A stretch of 43,248 nt of DNA from Burkholderiales bacterium C2. Lineage in GTDB: Bacteria; Pseudomonadota; Gammaproteobacteria; Burkholderiales; Burkholderiaceae_C. The stretch lies in assembly GCA_005503085.1 (NCBI GenBank), contig SCOI01000030.1:1-43248 (forward strand), given 5' to 3'. The notes under the pieces are model-generated. The model saw only the letters and a program-made list of their open reading frames with translations. It made no database searches and was not told where the DNA came from. A program made the translations under genes and the position numbers. Numbering within the stretch: position 1 is the stretch's first letter; the number at the start of each line of letters is the position of its first letter. Shown here in pieces: positions 34,301-41,838 of the stretch.

Positions 34301-37300
34301 GCCGGCTTCATGCCTCGGCCCATGCGCTCCCGGATCTCGGCCATGCCGTTCTGAAGGAACCACGCCTCGGCCTCAACAGCCAAGCGCTTGTTGGCCCGCC
34401 GGATGGCGATCATGGTGTCGGCGTACTCGCGGCCCAGTAGCGAGCGCAGGCCGAGGTGACCATAGACCTCGTGCAGCAGCGCGAACTGCGCCTCCTCTAC
34501 GCTCCCCACGTTGTCGGCGATCACAAACACCGCTTGGCTATTGGGCCGGAACAGGGCGCGCACCGTGCCTTCCGCATCGACGGCCTTCAGGCCATCTCGG
34601 ATCGCGCCCGGCAAGTCCGCGACCGATTGCACGATGGTCACGCCGCCGGCCGGGCCGTTCTTCCAAGAGGCGATCACTTTCGCAAGCTGCTCCTTCAGGT
34701 CTTCCGCCTTGATGCCCTGTCCCGGCTCTGGCGATCGCTTCATCAAGGTCTCGGCCTCCAGTTTCTCCTCGGCTGTGGTCGCGCCATCCGCCGCTTGCGC
34801 GCTGGGGAACTCTTTCACCTCTTCCAGCAGCTTGGCGATCGGCGCATCCAGGCGAATCACCTTGACCGCTTCACCCGCTTCAAGCTTGGACATCCACTGG
34901 TGATGGCCGTCCAGCACGTGGCCATCGGACGAAACCAGGATCGACCGGTCGCTGTCGAAGTCCTTCGCAGCCTTCACCTTGCTGGGCGAGAACTCGGCTT
35001 GCGTCGGCTTCAGGTCGGCGGCCGGCACTTCGGCCTGCTCGTGCTTGATTCCTCGCGCTGCCAGGAAGTTGACCATCGCGCCGCGGTGCACAGCCTTGAT
35101 CTGCGGCATCTCGGCCCGGGGAATGGCCAGCGTGCCAGAGTCGGCTGCGAACGCAGTCCATTCCTTGTCGATGGACTTTCCAGCCAGCCGCTTCACTGCA
35201 TCGTCATTTGCTCCCATGGCGCCGTCAGGAGAATCGACCACCTGAGCGCCAGGTCCAGTTCCGGCGGCGGTGCGCTGTCCTGCTCGCTCATCAGCCACGC
35301 CTCCAGGCGCATCGACTGCTCCGGCGTCAGAACGCCCTCCTGCTCCAGATCCTCCAGCGTCAGGTCCAGCATCGGAATCCTTTCGAAGCACCCACCCACC
35401 ATCGACCTCTGCGAGGGAATAGCCAGGATTCAGCTTGGCCTGGCGCGCGGCGACGGCTTTGGACTTGAAGGGCTGGCCAGCCTCCGTGCGGATCTCCGCT
35501 GCTTGCGCAGTTGGCGGCGGCGCTGCTTCTTGAGCAGCTTGGTCAAGTTGGGGCACATCTGCGGTTTGCTCTTCCTGGGCTTGTGCGGCCTGGCGCACGA
35601 CGAACGAATCGGGGGCTATCTCGACGGGCGCAAAGCCGGCGCCGGCCCGGGCGGCTGCAGCCTGAGCGGCGCGGCGATTGCGGAAAGGGAATCCGCCGGC
35701 CGTGAGGATGTCGCCCTCCTGGGTCTGGTTGCCCAGCGCAGCGCGCATGCTGGCGCGCTCGACGTCGGGCGTCAGTCCCAGCTCGGCGCGCTGCTGCTGT
35801 TCCTGCGAGCGATTGATGGCTTCGGCGCGCGTCTCGGTGCGAACACCATCATCGCCAGCGATCATTCGACCGGTCGGCGCGGTGTCATAGGTCAGGGCTG
35901 CAGGAGCTGAAGGAGGAGCAGCATCAACCGGCGCCGCTGGTGCCGCCGGCGCCGGATCGGCAAACACGGCAGAAGCCCGGCGCGCCTGGCTGCCAAGGTC
36001 GACCTGCTCGCCGGCAGCCTGCCGCGAGTTGATGGCGTCGGCCTCGGTTTCAGGCACAGCCTGCCCGGCGCTGTCCACTCGGATAGTGCCGGTTGGGCTC
36101 TGGGCGTACTCGATGGCGGCCGGCGCCGGTTCCATGCCAAGCGCCAGCGGCGCCAGCGGCTGCTCGGGCGCAGCCTGCGCGGGCTGCGCTGCAGCGGCAT
36201 CCTCGGGCGGGATGATCTCCATGCGCACCGATGCCAGGCGCCGCTCAGCGCCGGCCAGCATGCGCTCGGCAGTCCGCGCCGGCAGCTGGCCGCTTTCGAC
36301 CGCGCTGAGCACCTGCAGCAGATCTCGCGCGCCGGCGGCGCCATGCACCTCGCGAAGCGCGGCCATGGTCTCCGGCTTCGCCAGATCATCCTTGAGCATC
36401 TGCAAGCGGTCGACCAAGCCGGTTTCGACTTCTTCGGCCGTTCCCTCGGTCTGCTCGGTCGGAAGCGGGTCGCGCTCAACGAAGGACCACTCGCCGCCTT
36501 CCTTCTGTGTCGGGATGAAGTTGGGATTGAAGCTGGCCGCGAAGGCGGCCGCCTGCTCCTGGGTCTTGAAGTTGAAGCGCTCCATCGGCTGCGGGCCGGT
36601 CGGCCCAGCATCGACGGCCGCAGCCTGGGCCTCGATGCCGGCGTTCACTGCCTTGGTCAGGGAGCCAGTCTCCGGCAGCTTCTGCGCGCGCACGGCATCG
36701 GCCGGGCTCGGTCGCCCCATCGGCCCGGCGACACCGCCCATTGCACCGCCAGCAAGCGCGCCCATCGCAGCGGCATTGCCGACACCCTCATCCCACGGCC
36801 GGCCCAGCGCCAGATTCTGTGCGACCTGCTCTTGAGCTGATTGCGGCAGCTCTTGCAGCACGCCCTCGGTCGCGAAGCCCTCCACGATCGAGCGCACGAC
36901 GCCCTTGCGCGCTTCCGGCCCGGCTGTACGGACGCCAGCGATCAGCTGGTTCACATCGCCGATGCCGAGGCGGTTCGCCACCTTGCCGGCCACCGCGCCC
37001 AGCACGCCCGTCAGCGCGCCGGACGTCGCAGCGATGCCAGCTTGCTCGCCGGACAGCAGGCCATCGGCCGATTCTTGCCGCACCTGCGCCGCCGTCTGGC
37101 CGGCCGAGACAACGCCCTCACCGAGGCCGGCCGCCACCGCGCCGCCGACCTTTGGGGCGACCTTCATCACGCCGCGCGCCACGGCGCCGGCCGGCAGCAG
37201 CGACGGCGCCGACTCGACCACGGCTTGGGCGATGGTCGATGGGTTCTGCATAGCCGCGGTCGCCGTGTCAATGAAGCCCTCGGCCTGCTGCACCTCGGCA

Positions 37301-37665
37301 TTGGCCGCGCGCTGCTCGGGCGAGTAGAACTCGTCCAGGATTGCTCGGGCCTCCTTCGGACGGAAGCCGACCGACTCGGCCGCCTGGCCGGCACGGCCTC
37401 CGGTCACCAGGTCGGCAATGCCGACGGCCGCTTCTGGCACGCCGATGGCACCCTTGACCAGCGAGACCGCCGAGTCACCGAGCACCCGGCGAGCCAGCCC
37501 GCTCGGTTCCTGCGCAGCGGCCGGCGTCTTGTGGCCCAAGCGCTGGGCCACCTCGTCGCGTGAGCGGGACGGGTAGTAAACCTGCTGCACGACGTCGACC
37601 ACCTGGTCATCATCGAGCCCGGCCAGGTCGGGGAGCTTCTTGCGGATGTCGGCAATGCTGGTCAT
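31390..37665 (-). CDS. Giant virion polyvalent protein (PLxRFG family) with ParB-like and zincin-like parts
   Basis: 2091-aa protein probably carried in the virion and injected with the DNA. N-terminus (6-45): IRKKLPDLAGLDDDQVVDVV and YYPSRSRDEV, a short motif seen at the start of many injected phage proteins. Residues about 75-340: Gly/Ala-rich helices. About 360-765: three copies of a 40-residue repeat and two of another. About 895-930: ParB-like core (SSDGHVLDGHHQW). H1065-EVYG-H1070: metallopeptidase-like motif in LLHEVYGHLGLRSLL. PLARFG at 1399-1404 names the family. The C-terminal 600 residues are helical with hydrophobic patches. It is followed by a 455-aa partner 8 bp upstream in transcription. 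Confidence 0.85.
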   Translation of the reverse strand: MTSIADIRKKLPDLAGLDDDQVVDVVQQVYYPSRSRDEVAQRLGHKTPAAAQEPSGLARRVLGDSAVSLVKGAIGVPEAAVGIADLVTGGRAGQAAESVGFRPKEARAILDEFYSPEQRAANAEVQQAEGFIDTATAAMQNPSTIAQAVVESAPSLLPAGAVARGVMKVAPKVGGAVAAGLGEGVVSAGQTAAQVRQESADGLLSGEQAGIAATSGALTGVLGAVAGKVANRLGIGDVNQLIAGVRTAGPEARKGVVRSIVEGFATEGVLQELPQSAQEQVAQNLALGRPWDEGVGNAAAMGALAGGAMGGVAGPMGRPSPADAVRAQKLPETGSLTKAVNAGIEAQAAAVDAGPTGPQPMERFNFKTQEQAAAFAASFNPNFIPTQKEGGEWSFVERDPLPTEQTEGTAEEVETGLVDRLQMLKDDLAKPETMAALREVHGAAGARDLLQVLSAVESGQLPARTAERMLAGAERRLASVRMEIIPPEDAAAAQPAQAAPEQPLAPLALGMEPAPAAIEYAQSPTGTIRVDSAGQAVPETEADAINSRQAAGEQVDLGSQARRASAVFADPAPAAPAAPVDAAPPSAPAALTYDTAPTGRMIAGDDGVRTETRAEAINRSQEQQQRAELGLTPDVERASMRAALGNQTQEGDILTAGGFPFRNRRAAQAAAARAGAGFAPVEIAPDSFVVRQAAQAQEEQTADVPQLDQAAQEAAPPPTAQAAEIRTEAGQPFKSKAVAARQAKLNPGYSLAEVDGGWVLRKDSDAGPDAGGSGAGGRSDAGAVDAPGGVADERAGQRTAAGTGPGAQVVDSPDGAMGANDDAVKRLAGKSIDKEWTAFAADSGTLAIPRAEMPQIKAVHRGAMVNFLAARGIKHEQAEVPAADLKPTQAEFSPSKVKAAKDFDSDRSILVSSDGHVLDGHHQWMSKLEAGEAVKVIRLDAPIAKLLEEVKEFPSAQAADGATTAEEKLEAETLMKRSPEPGQGIKAEDLKEQLAKVIASWKNGPAGGVTIVQSVADLPGAIRDGLKAVDAEGTVRALFRPNSQAVFVIADNVGSVEEAQFALLHEVYGHLGLRSLLGREYADTMIAIRRANKRLAVEAEAWFLQNGMAEIRERMGRGMKPADAQRQVALLAVEEALADRAGRNEPISSWRWLAAKIQKALRAAGLNHVADWMENKTQAEVMDLLRQARAAVQGRGVAPAPSGEPEMAMSRDEMPVLSRAKEGGAAFDVRGKPEGVLKHYRGMAMQFLGRRQIVDLFKGDIPALAEYDKLVQRMDAEKNDTGAEADQLATRWAKLPDEIKLADLMHDATLAQIDPSKDYVQGDDKAKWRSLRSDYNALSPEAKKVLGEARDFYSAHFEKVQQALEDRLVRTKMTEKARNRLLEQMRETFTERTKGFYAPLARFGDYVILVRDSHGKIIGVSRAETVNQAEATRERLRRDYPSAKGYQVGKVLKDPSFNAAFDSPGPGFMKDLFAVIEEQGADEALTDAVGQLYLASLPDLSWAKHGIHRKGTPGFSSDARRAFAQSAFHGARYLAKLRYADQLQSSLEDMKQQVDDGKEVDGVDSVKAQQVVDEMKARHATLMNPQTHPLSTALTSIGFVFHLGASPASAMVNLLQTPLVALPQMGAKWGFAKASAALARASKEAAANVNDISKVLTGDELRAYNEAVRAGVIDVTQAHDLAGLAQGEDSAMQWKLRTVMKWTGFLFHHAERFNRQATFMAGYRLSRDAGADHESAVDQATKATYDGHFDYSASNRPRIMQGNWAKVLLLFKQFGQNMVYTLGRQAYLSTKGLKPEDRMQARKTLAGLLVTHAAAAGALGLPFVTTLLAAASMLGSTDDEPWDAEAALQNVLADTFGQKAGEIMARGVSRATPWDISGRVGLDKLILPDVQEGLEGQDLAKAALAAAAGPVYGIAGNFLKGVQQMGEGQFQRGLEEMMPSAIKSVLKAIRYGTDGAVDKTGIEIVEEVGTAGVVGQAFGLSPSNVRRATEGKSAVYKADKALQDRRSNLKRQYARAMEAGDQGGAADIRAEIADFNAKNPERSITGAQLSQSLRERARRRNQAQNGIYLPASRRDALAAGRFAIDDEEDEG
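35193..35372 (-). CDS. Nested out-of-frame ORF inside the PLxRFG gene (59 codons)
   Basis: Starts at ATG 35370-35372 with Shine-Dalgarno AAGGA about 6 nt upstream, shifted by one base from the host gene, and ends at TGA 35193. It encodes an acidic helical protein beginning MLDLTLEDLEQEGVLTPEQS and containing ELDLALRWSILLTAPWEQM. By hand count 52 of 59 codons end in G or C in this frame against 24 of 60 in the giant frame, where the same bases give a low-complexity Gly/Ala/Asp linker between repeat 3 and the ParB-like part. Codon bias thus favours the nested frame. Function unknown. Confidence 0.45.
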   Translation of the reverse strand: MLDLTLEDLEQEGVLTPEQSMRLEAWLMSEQDSAPPPELDLALRWSILLTAPWEQMTMQ

Positions 37666-37673
37666 GAATGCTC

Positions 37674-39041
37674 TCAGGTTGCGATGCCGTATTGGCGAGC
37701 CAGCGCGCGCTCTTGCTGGGTCAGCGCAGCGCCGCCGCTCATGGCCTCTTGTGCGCGGCGTTGCAGCTGCTGGTACTCGGCGCCCTGCTGCGAGGCTTCG
37801 CGGCGGTTCTGCTGGATCGCGGAAGCCATGCTGGCGATGGCACTCGGCTGTGCGGGCGCCGCAGCCGGTGCGCCTGCCGTCGGCGCCGGCGCCGGTGAAG
37901 CAGCCGCCCCGGGCGATGGCTTGGCGGGAGGCTCATCACCAAACAAGCCAAGCGCATCATCGCCAACGCCGCCGTCCCCCTTCATGTACGGAGCTAGCAC
38001 CTGATTGAGCTGCAGCCCAAGCGCCGCCTTGCGGGTCGCCAGCTCTTTCGCGCCCGGCGATCCGGGCTGCCACGATCCATCGGCCTGGGCCTTTGTGATC
38101 GCCTGGTTCAACTGGCTGATCTCGGTGCGCAGGCCTTCGGCGCGGAGCTTGACGGCGGGCGGAAGCTTCGAGAGCGGATCGCTGGCAGCGCTCTTGCGCT
38201 CGGCGATGCCAGCTATGCGATCGTCGTGCGCCGCTCGCCGGGCCTCGCTCTTTGTGCGAAGGTCCATTTCTGCGTTCCAGCGGCGCTCGCTTTCGGCGCG
38301 CTCGGTCTTCTTCTCGTGCATGCCAATCCATTTGGTCGGATCGAACTCCGCGACAACGTCAGCGAAGAAGTCCGGCAGAGATGCATACTTCGTCCGGCTG
38401 ACTTCCTTGCCGCTGCCATCGATGCCGATCACGGTGGCGCCACCCTTGCCGTCAGGTTCGACCTTGGCATTCATGCCATCGTCGTACCGCGCATAGACCT
38501 CTGCCACCGCAGGCCATCCCTTCTTGATCAAGCCGCCGACCTCGCGCAGCTTCTTGTCCCGCTCGGCCGCCTGCTTGAGCTGGTCGGCCTGCAGATCGGC
38601 AACTTGCTCTTGGCGCGCGCCGGATCGAAGCTGCTGCGCCTCGACCGGGCGGCCTGCCTGCAGCAGTGCCGACGACATGCGGGCATTGACTGCGCCGGGC
38701 GCGTTGTGCGTGTCGGCCGCCTTCTGGGCTTCGGCCATGCTGCCGAGCACCTGGCCGTTGACCCGAAAGCCCTGCTGGGTCGGCGCCGGCTCGCCGGGCT
38801 GGCCCACGTCGCGGTTGTCCTGCTCCTCGGCCTTGACCATGTTCGGATCGACGCTGGCCGGCGCGGCTGCCATCCGCATGCTGGCCTTGAGGTTGTCCTC
38901 GTCCTGCCAGGCCCTCGCCTGCCGCTCCTGCTTCATCTTGGCAAACTGCCGATCCTCTTCGTGCTCGGCCGCCGCACGAGAGTCGTTCGTGGTCTTGTCG
39001 TAGACGCCCTTGGCCATGAGGGCGAGCGCGATAGGTAGCAT
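37674..39041 (-). CDS. Virion-associated structural protein (internal/ejection type), helical
   Basis: 455 aa, rich in Ala, Gln, Glu, Lys. A short hydrophobic N-terminus (MLPIALALMAKGVYDKT) is followed by charged coiled-coil stretches (30-55, 130-170, 240-290) and an Ala/Pro-rich tail (390-425). Part of residues 190-240 (VEPDGKGGATVIGIDGSGKE) looks like a small beta domain. No catalytic motif is seen. It lies between the chaperone-tailed protein (TGA-C-ATG junction) and the PLxRFG gene, where podovirus internal core proteins usually occur. Confidence 0.6.
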   Translation of the reverse strand: MLPIALALMAKGVYDKTTNDSRAAAEHEEDRQFAKMKQERQARAWQDEDNLKASMRMAAAPASVDPNMVKAEEQDNRDVGQPGEPAPTQQGFRVNGQVLGSMAEAQKAADTHNAPGAVNARMSSALLQAGRPVEAQQLRSGARQEQVADLQADQLKQAAERDKKLREVGGLIKKGWPAVAEVYARYDDGMNAKVEPDGKGGATVIGIDGSGKEVSRTKYASLPDFFADVVAEFDPTKWIGMHEKKTERAESERRWNAEMDLRTKSEARRAAHDDRIAGIAERKSAASDPLSKLPPAVKLRAEGLRTEISQLNQAITKAQADGSWQPGSPGAKELATRKAALGLQLNQVLAPYMKGDGGVGDDALGLFGDEPPAKPSPGAAASPAPAPTAGAPAAAPAQPSAIASMASAIQQNRREASQQGAEYQQLQRRAQEAMSGGAALTQQERALARQYGIAT

Positions 39042-39042
39042 G

Positions 39043-40128
39043 TCAGTTCACCTTCTTTTCAATTCGCTCAAGGCGCTTTGTGACGGCCTGCATCGAGGCC
39101 ATGAGCTTGCCGTTCATCGAAATCAAGTCGATGGACTTGCCATCCGGCGCCACCGCATCACCCATCTTTGCTTGAACATCCTGGGCCATCGGGCCGGTGT
39201 GCAACTGCCCGCCATCGTTCGGTCCACCCTTCGACGGGTCGTAGCGCCAGTCCTTGTGTACCTTGATGGCATTGAGCTCAGCAAGCGCCTCATCGCCATC
39301 GGCGGCCTTCCCGGTGCCCGACTTGATGTTCTTGTCGGACGGCTTCTGCATGGCTGAGCCAAAGATGCTCGAAACGAAACTGAGATCTTGTCCGCGCGCC
39401 TGGTTTTGGAGCCCGGCCTGCGTCCCGAACAGATCGCCCGACGCCTTCGCGCCGGCGAGACCGGTGTTGAAGCCGGTCTTCATGAGATCCGCCCCGGAGG
39501 TCGTGACGGCAAGAGACTGGCCGCTCGCGTTCAGCGACCCGGCGCCGGCGGTGCCGGCCAGGGCCTGCTGCGTTGCCTGCTGGCTCGGCAGATTGCGCCC
39601 CAGGGCCGCAGCATCGGCCATCCGGGCATAGCCCTGCTGCTCGACATTCTTCCGGGCCGTGTAAGAGGCGCCGGCGGCAGCCTTGGCCGCGCCGATGTTG
39701 CCCACCTCGGCCAGGGCCTGAGACTTTCCGCTTTCCGGCGATACCCCGGCGCGCGCCAGGTCCTGCTGGGCGGCCAGGCGCTGGGCCGCGACCTCGCGGT
39801 TGACATCGGCGACCGCGCCCGCCGCCTCCTGGTCGCGGCGCGCCTGCGTGTCATAGGTCTGAGCCTCGGACACCAGCCGCTGCTCAAGGGGCCGGAACGT
39901 CCCCTTGTTGTAGGTCTCGGCATCCTTGGCCTGCTCCAGCGCGTAATTCATCGACGCCAGCTGCGAATCGCTGATCGCATTGGCTCGCGTCTCGGCGGCG
40001 GCCCGCTCATCGGCGGTGTTCGCGTACTCCTGCGAGAACCAGTTGAAAGCGTCTCGCCCCAGCTTTGCCGTCTCCACGGCTGCGTCGTTCACGCCGTCCG
40101 TGTTTGGCGCCTTGTTCTTTACGACCAT
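39043..40128 (-). CDS. Virion protein with C-terminal intramolecular chaperone (peptidase S74-like) domain
   Basis: 361 aa. Residues 1-250 are helical and Ala/Gln-rich (assembly or internal virion part). Residues about 260-361 match the self-cleaving chaperone of phage tail fibres and endosialidases: SDKNIK gives S264 and K269, the expected Ser-Lys dyad, then IKVHKDWRYDPSKGG, GPMAQDVQAKMGD and the C-terminal helix MQAVTKRLERIEKKV. Such domains trimerise the host protein and cut themselves off. It follows the HNH gene by 12 bp and precedes the 455-aa gene by one base. Confidence 0.78.
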   Translation of the reverse strand: MVVKNKAPNTDGVNDAAVETAKLGRDAFNWFSQEYANTADERAAAETRANAISDSQLASMNYALEQAKDAETYNKGTFRPLEQRLVSEAQTYDTQARRDQEAAGAVADVNREVAAQRLAAQQDLARAGVSPESGKSQALAEVGNIGAAKAAAGASYTARKNVEQQGYARMADAAALGRNLPSQQATQQALAGTAGAGSLNASGQSLAVTTSGADLMKTGFNTGLAGAKASGDLFGTQAGLQNQARGQDLSFVSSIFGSAMQKPSDKNIKSGTGKAADGDEALAELNAIKVHKDWRYDPSKGGPNDGGQLHTGPMAQDVQAKMGDAVAPDGKSIDLISMNGKLMASMQAVTKRLERIEKKVN

Positions 40129-40140
40129 TTTTTCACTCCA

Positions 40141-40644
40141 TTAGATGGTGCAGCCGGGATGATTTGTGCGCTTGGCGAGCAAGTAAGCGGCATGAGCGGA
40201 TTCGGCTGTCGCAAACGCACCCAAGTAGCGGTAGACGCCGTTGATCTTGATGCGAGACACGAAAGCCTTCTCTCGCTTTGACCACGAGGCGCCGAGAAGC
40301 CCGGTCTTGCTGTTTCTTTGTGCGCGACGCTTGTTTTGGGCATTGATGGCTGAAGCGACGTCCCGAAGATTGGCCCATCTGTTGTCGTCGCGAATTCCGT
40401 TTATGTGATCAATCTCGCAAGACGGCCACTCTCCGGTCACGAGCGCCCACGCGATACGATGCGCCCTGTAGCGCTGACACCGGTGACTGACGATGACGTA
40501 CCCCTGCTCGTTCTTCGTTCCAGCCACGGAACCAGGGAGTCCGCCGTATCTACCGCCGACAAACACCCTGCGAGTCAGGATTCCTGTTTCGGCGTCATAT
40601 GAGAGTGCCAACCGCAACTCTTCTACGGAAGGTAATTCACGCAT
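40141..40644 (-). CDS. HNH homing endonuclease with AP2 domain
   Basis: 167-aa protein. Residues 60-110 carry an HNH_3-type nuclease (YRAHRIAWALVTGEWP, then EIDHINGIRDDNRWANLRDV); residues 113-165 match the DNA-binding AP2 domain (GLLGASWSKREKAFVSRIKI, then YRYLGAFATAESAHAAY). Free-standing HNH genes of this kind sit between phage structural genes and spread by cutting uninterrupted relatives. It overlaps the preceding 168-aa gene by 8 bp and is less GC-rich than its neighbours, consistent with later insertion. Confidence 0.88.
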   Translation of the reverse strand: MRELPSVEELRLALSYDAETGILTRRVFVGGRYGGLPGSVAGTKNEQGYVIVSHRCQRYRAHRIAWALVTGEWPSCEIDHINGIRDDNRWANLRDVASAINAQNKRRAQRNSKTGLLGASWSKREKAFVSRIKINGVYRYLGAFATAESAHAAYLLAKRTNHPGCTI

Positions 40645-41143
40645 TGGCGCTACTCGCTTTGAAGTCGTTGAGGTAGTGATCTCTTCGGTCCTGCTGCATC
40701 AGCATGCGAAGCTGGGCCGCGTGAGCCTGGGCGTGGGCCATGCCGCCCGTGACGAAGGCGCAGAGCAGCGCGACATCACCCACCGCGCAGCGGATCGCGT
40801 AGGCCACGTCCAGGCAATGCTCGCGGCCGTCCTTCTCCAGATCATTGGCGGCATGCCAGTTCAGGATGCCGGTCAGCAGCACAGGCGTGATCAGAGCAGC
40901 GTGCTGCCGGAAGAAGGCATTGAGGTTCAGGCCGACCGTTGCGGCCGTGAATGCCTGATGAATCTCGGCCGGCGTCGCGACCTTGTCCCCATCAATCAGG
41001 TCATCCCATGTGTGGGCAATGGCCCGGATGTCGTAGATCAGGCGAACGGCATCCTCGTTGCCGCGAAAGGCGGCCAGAAGCCGCTCGCGCACCAGGTGCT
41101 CGGGCTTGTCGTCTTGCTCAAGGCTGAAGATGTCGGCAGTCAC
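40637..41143 (-). CDS. Phage structural-region protein of unknown function
   Basis: 168-aa acidic, helical protein beginning MTADIFSLEQDDKPEHLVRE, with VRLIYDIRAIAHTWDDLIDG in the first third. Proteins of this size and pattern occur beside tail/ejection genes in several phages, but I know no function. No signal peptide or membrane helix. It lies between the DUF4376 gene (38-bp gap) and the HNH gene, which overlaps its last codons; the HNH insertion may have changed its C-terminus. Confidence 0.6.
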   Translation of the reverse strand: MTADIFSLEQDDKPEHLVRERLLAAFRGNEDAVRLIYDIRAIAHTWDDLIDGDKVATPAEIHQAFTAATVGLNLNAFFRQHAALITPVLLTGILNWHAANDLEKDGREHCLDVAYAIRCAVGDVALLCAFVTGGMAHAQAHAAQLRMLMQQDRRDHYLNDFKASSANA

Positions 41144-41181
41144 CCGCCGATTGCACAGCCCAAATGCGGCAAGTCAACCCG

Positions 41182-41838
41182 TCAAGACGGCCAGGCCACC
41201 GCCTCGACCTGCTCCAGCGTCTCGGCGGCTTCGATCTGCAGGCGCAGGGCGAGCCCGATGTCGAACGCAGCCTTCATCTGCGCACCCATTGCCAGACCGA
41301 CACCGAACATGTCGTCGCCGCTAAGCGCTCGAACGCTGTTGTCGGCCAGCGTCCAGTTCTCGCTGAACTCCGTTCCTTGCATCCGCGCCGCCATGGCCTT
41401 AAGCACACCCTTGGTGATACGGTCCTGTGAAGGCTTGTCGCCATCGAAGACCGAGCCATCCCAGGTGAACTGCCCGAACTCGTGATCGTTGCGCTGCTGC
41501 TTGATCATTGCCCAGCGGCGGGCCTTGGCGCCGGCCAGGTCGCTGGGTGCCGAGACAAGGCTGCCGCCAAGCCATGGCGAGCCCTCAAACTGCACCAATG
41601 CAGTCTCGGCTGTCGCGGCGAGGTCTTGCATGTTCAGTGCGGACCGCGGCACCAGCGGGAACCAGTTGAAAACAGCAAGCTGGCCCTCCAGCCTTGCGGC
41701 CTCGGTGATCCAGCCGCCGACCTGAACCTTTGCCGTGGCATCCTGGGCTTTTGGGTCGAGGTCCACATCGACGCGCAGCGCGGCGAAGTAGCCGCATGGG
41801 GCGCCGTTGGGCGCAGCGAGTGTGTGGATGATGGGCAT
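41182..41838 (-). CDS. DUF4376-containing tail protein
   Basis: 218 aa from ATG 41836-41838 (MPIIHTLAAPNGAPCGYFAA). Residues 105-215 fit DUF4376 (KARRWAMIKQQRNDHEFGQF, DKPSQDRITKGVLKAMAARM, then DMFGVGLAMGAQMKAAFDIG), a domain found in phage tail fibre and fibre-assembly proteins. The open frame starts 49 codons earlier, but the TAATG junction with the upstream gene fixes the start. Probably a tail-fibre or assembly component. Confidence 0.75.
   Translation of the reverse strand: MPIIHTLAAPNGAPCGYFAALRVDVDLDPKAQDATAKVQVGGWITEAARLEGQLAVFNWFPLVPRSALNMQDLAATAETALVQFEGSPWLGGSLVSAPSDLAGAKARRWAMIKQQRNDHEFGQFTWDGSVFDGDKPSQDRITKGVLKAMAARMQGTEFSENWTLADNSVRALSGDDMFGVGLAMGAQMKAAFDIGLALRLQIEAAETLEQVEAVAWPS

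Noticed and set aside
34880-35161. Second alternate-frame ORF within the giant phage gene
   Set aside because: Here third-position bias supports the giant frame, which encodes the ParB-like motif; the alternate frame looks like a shadow.
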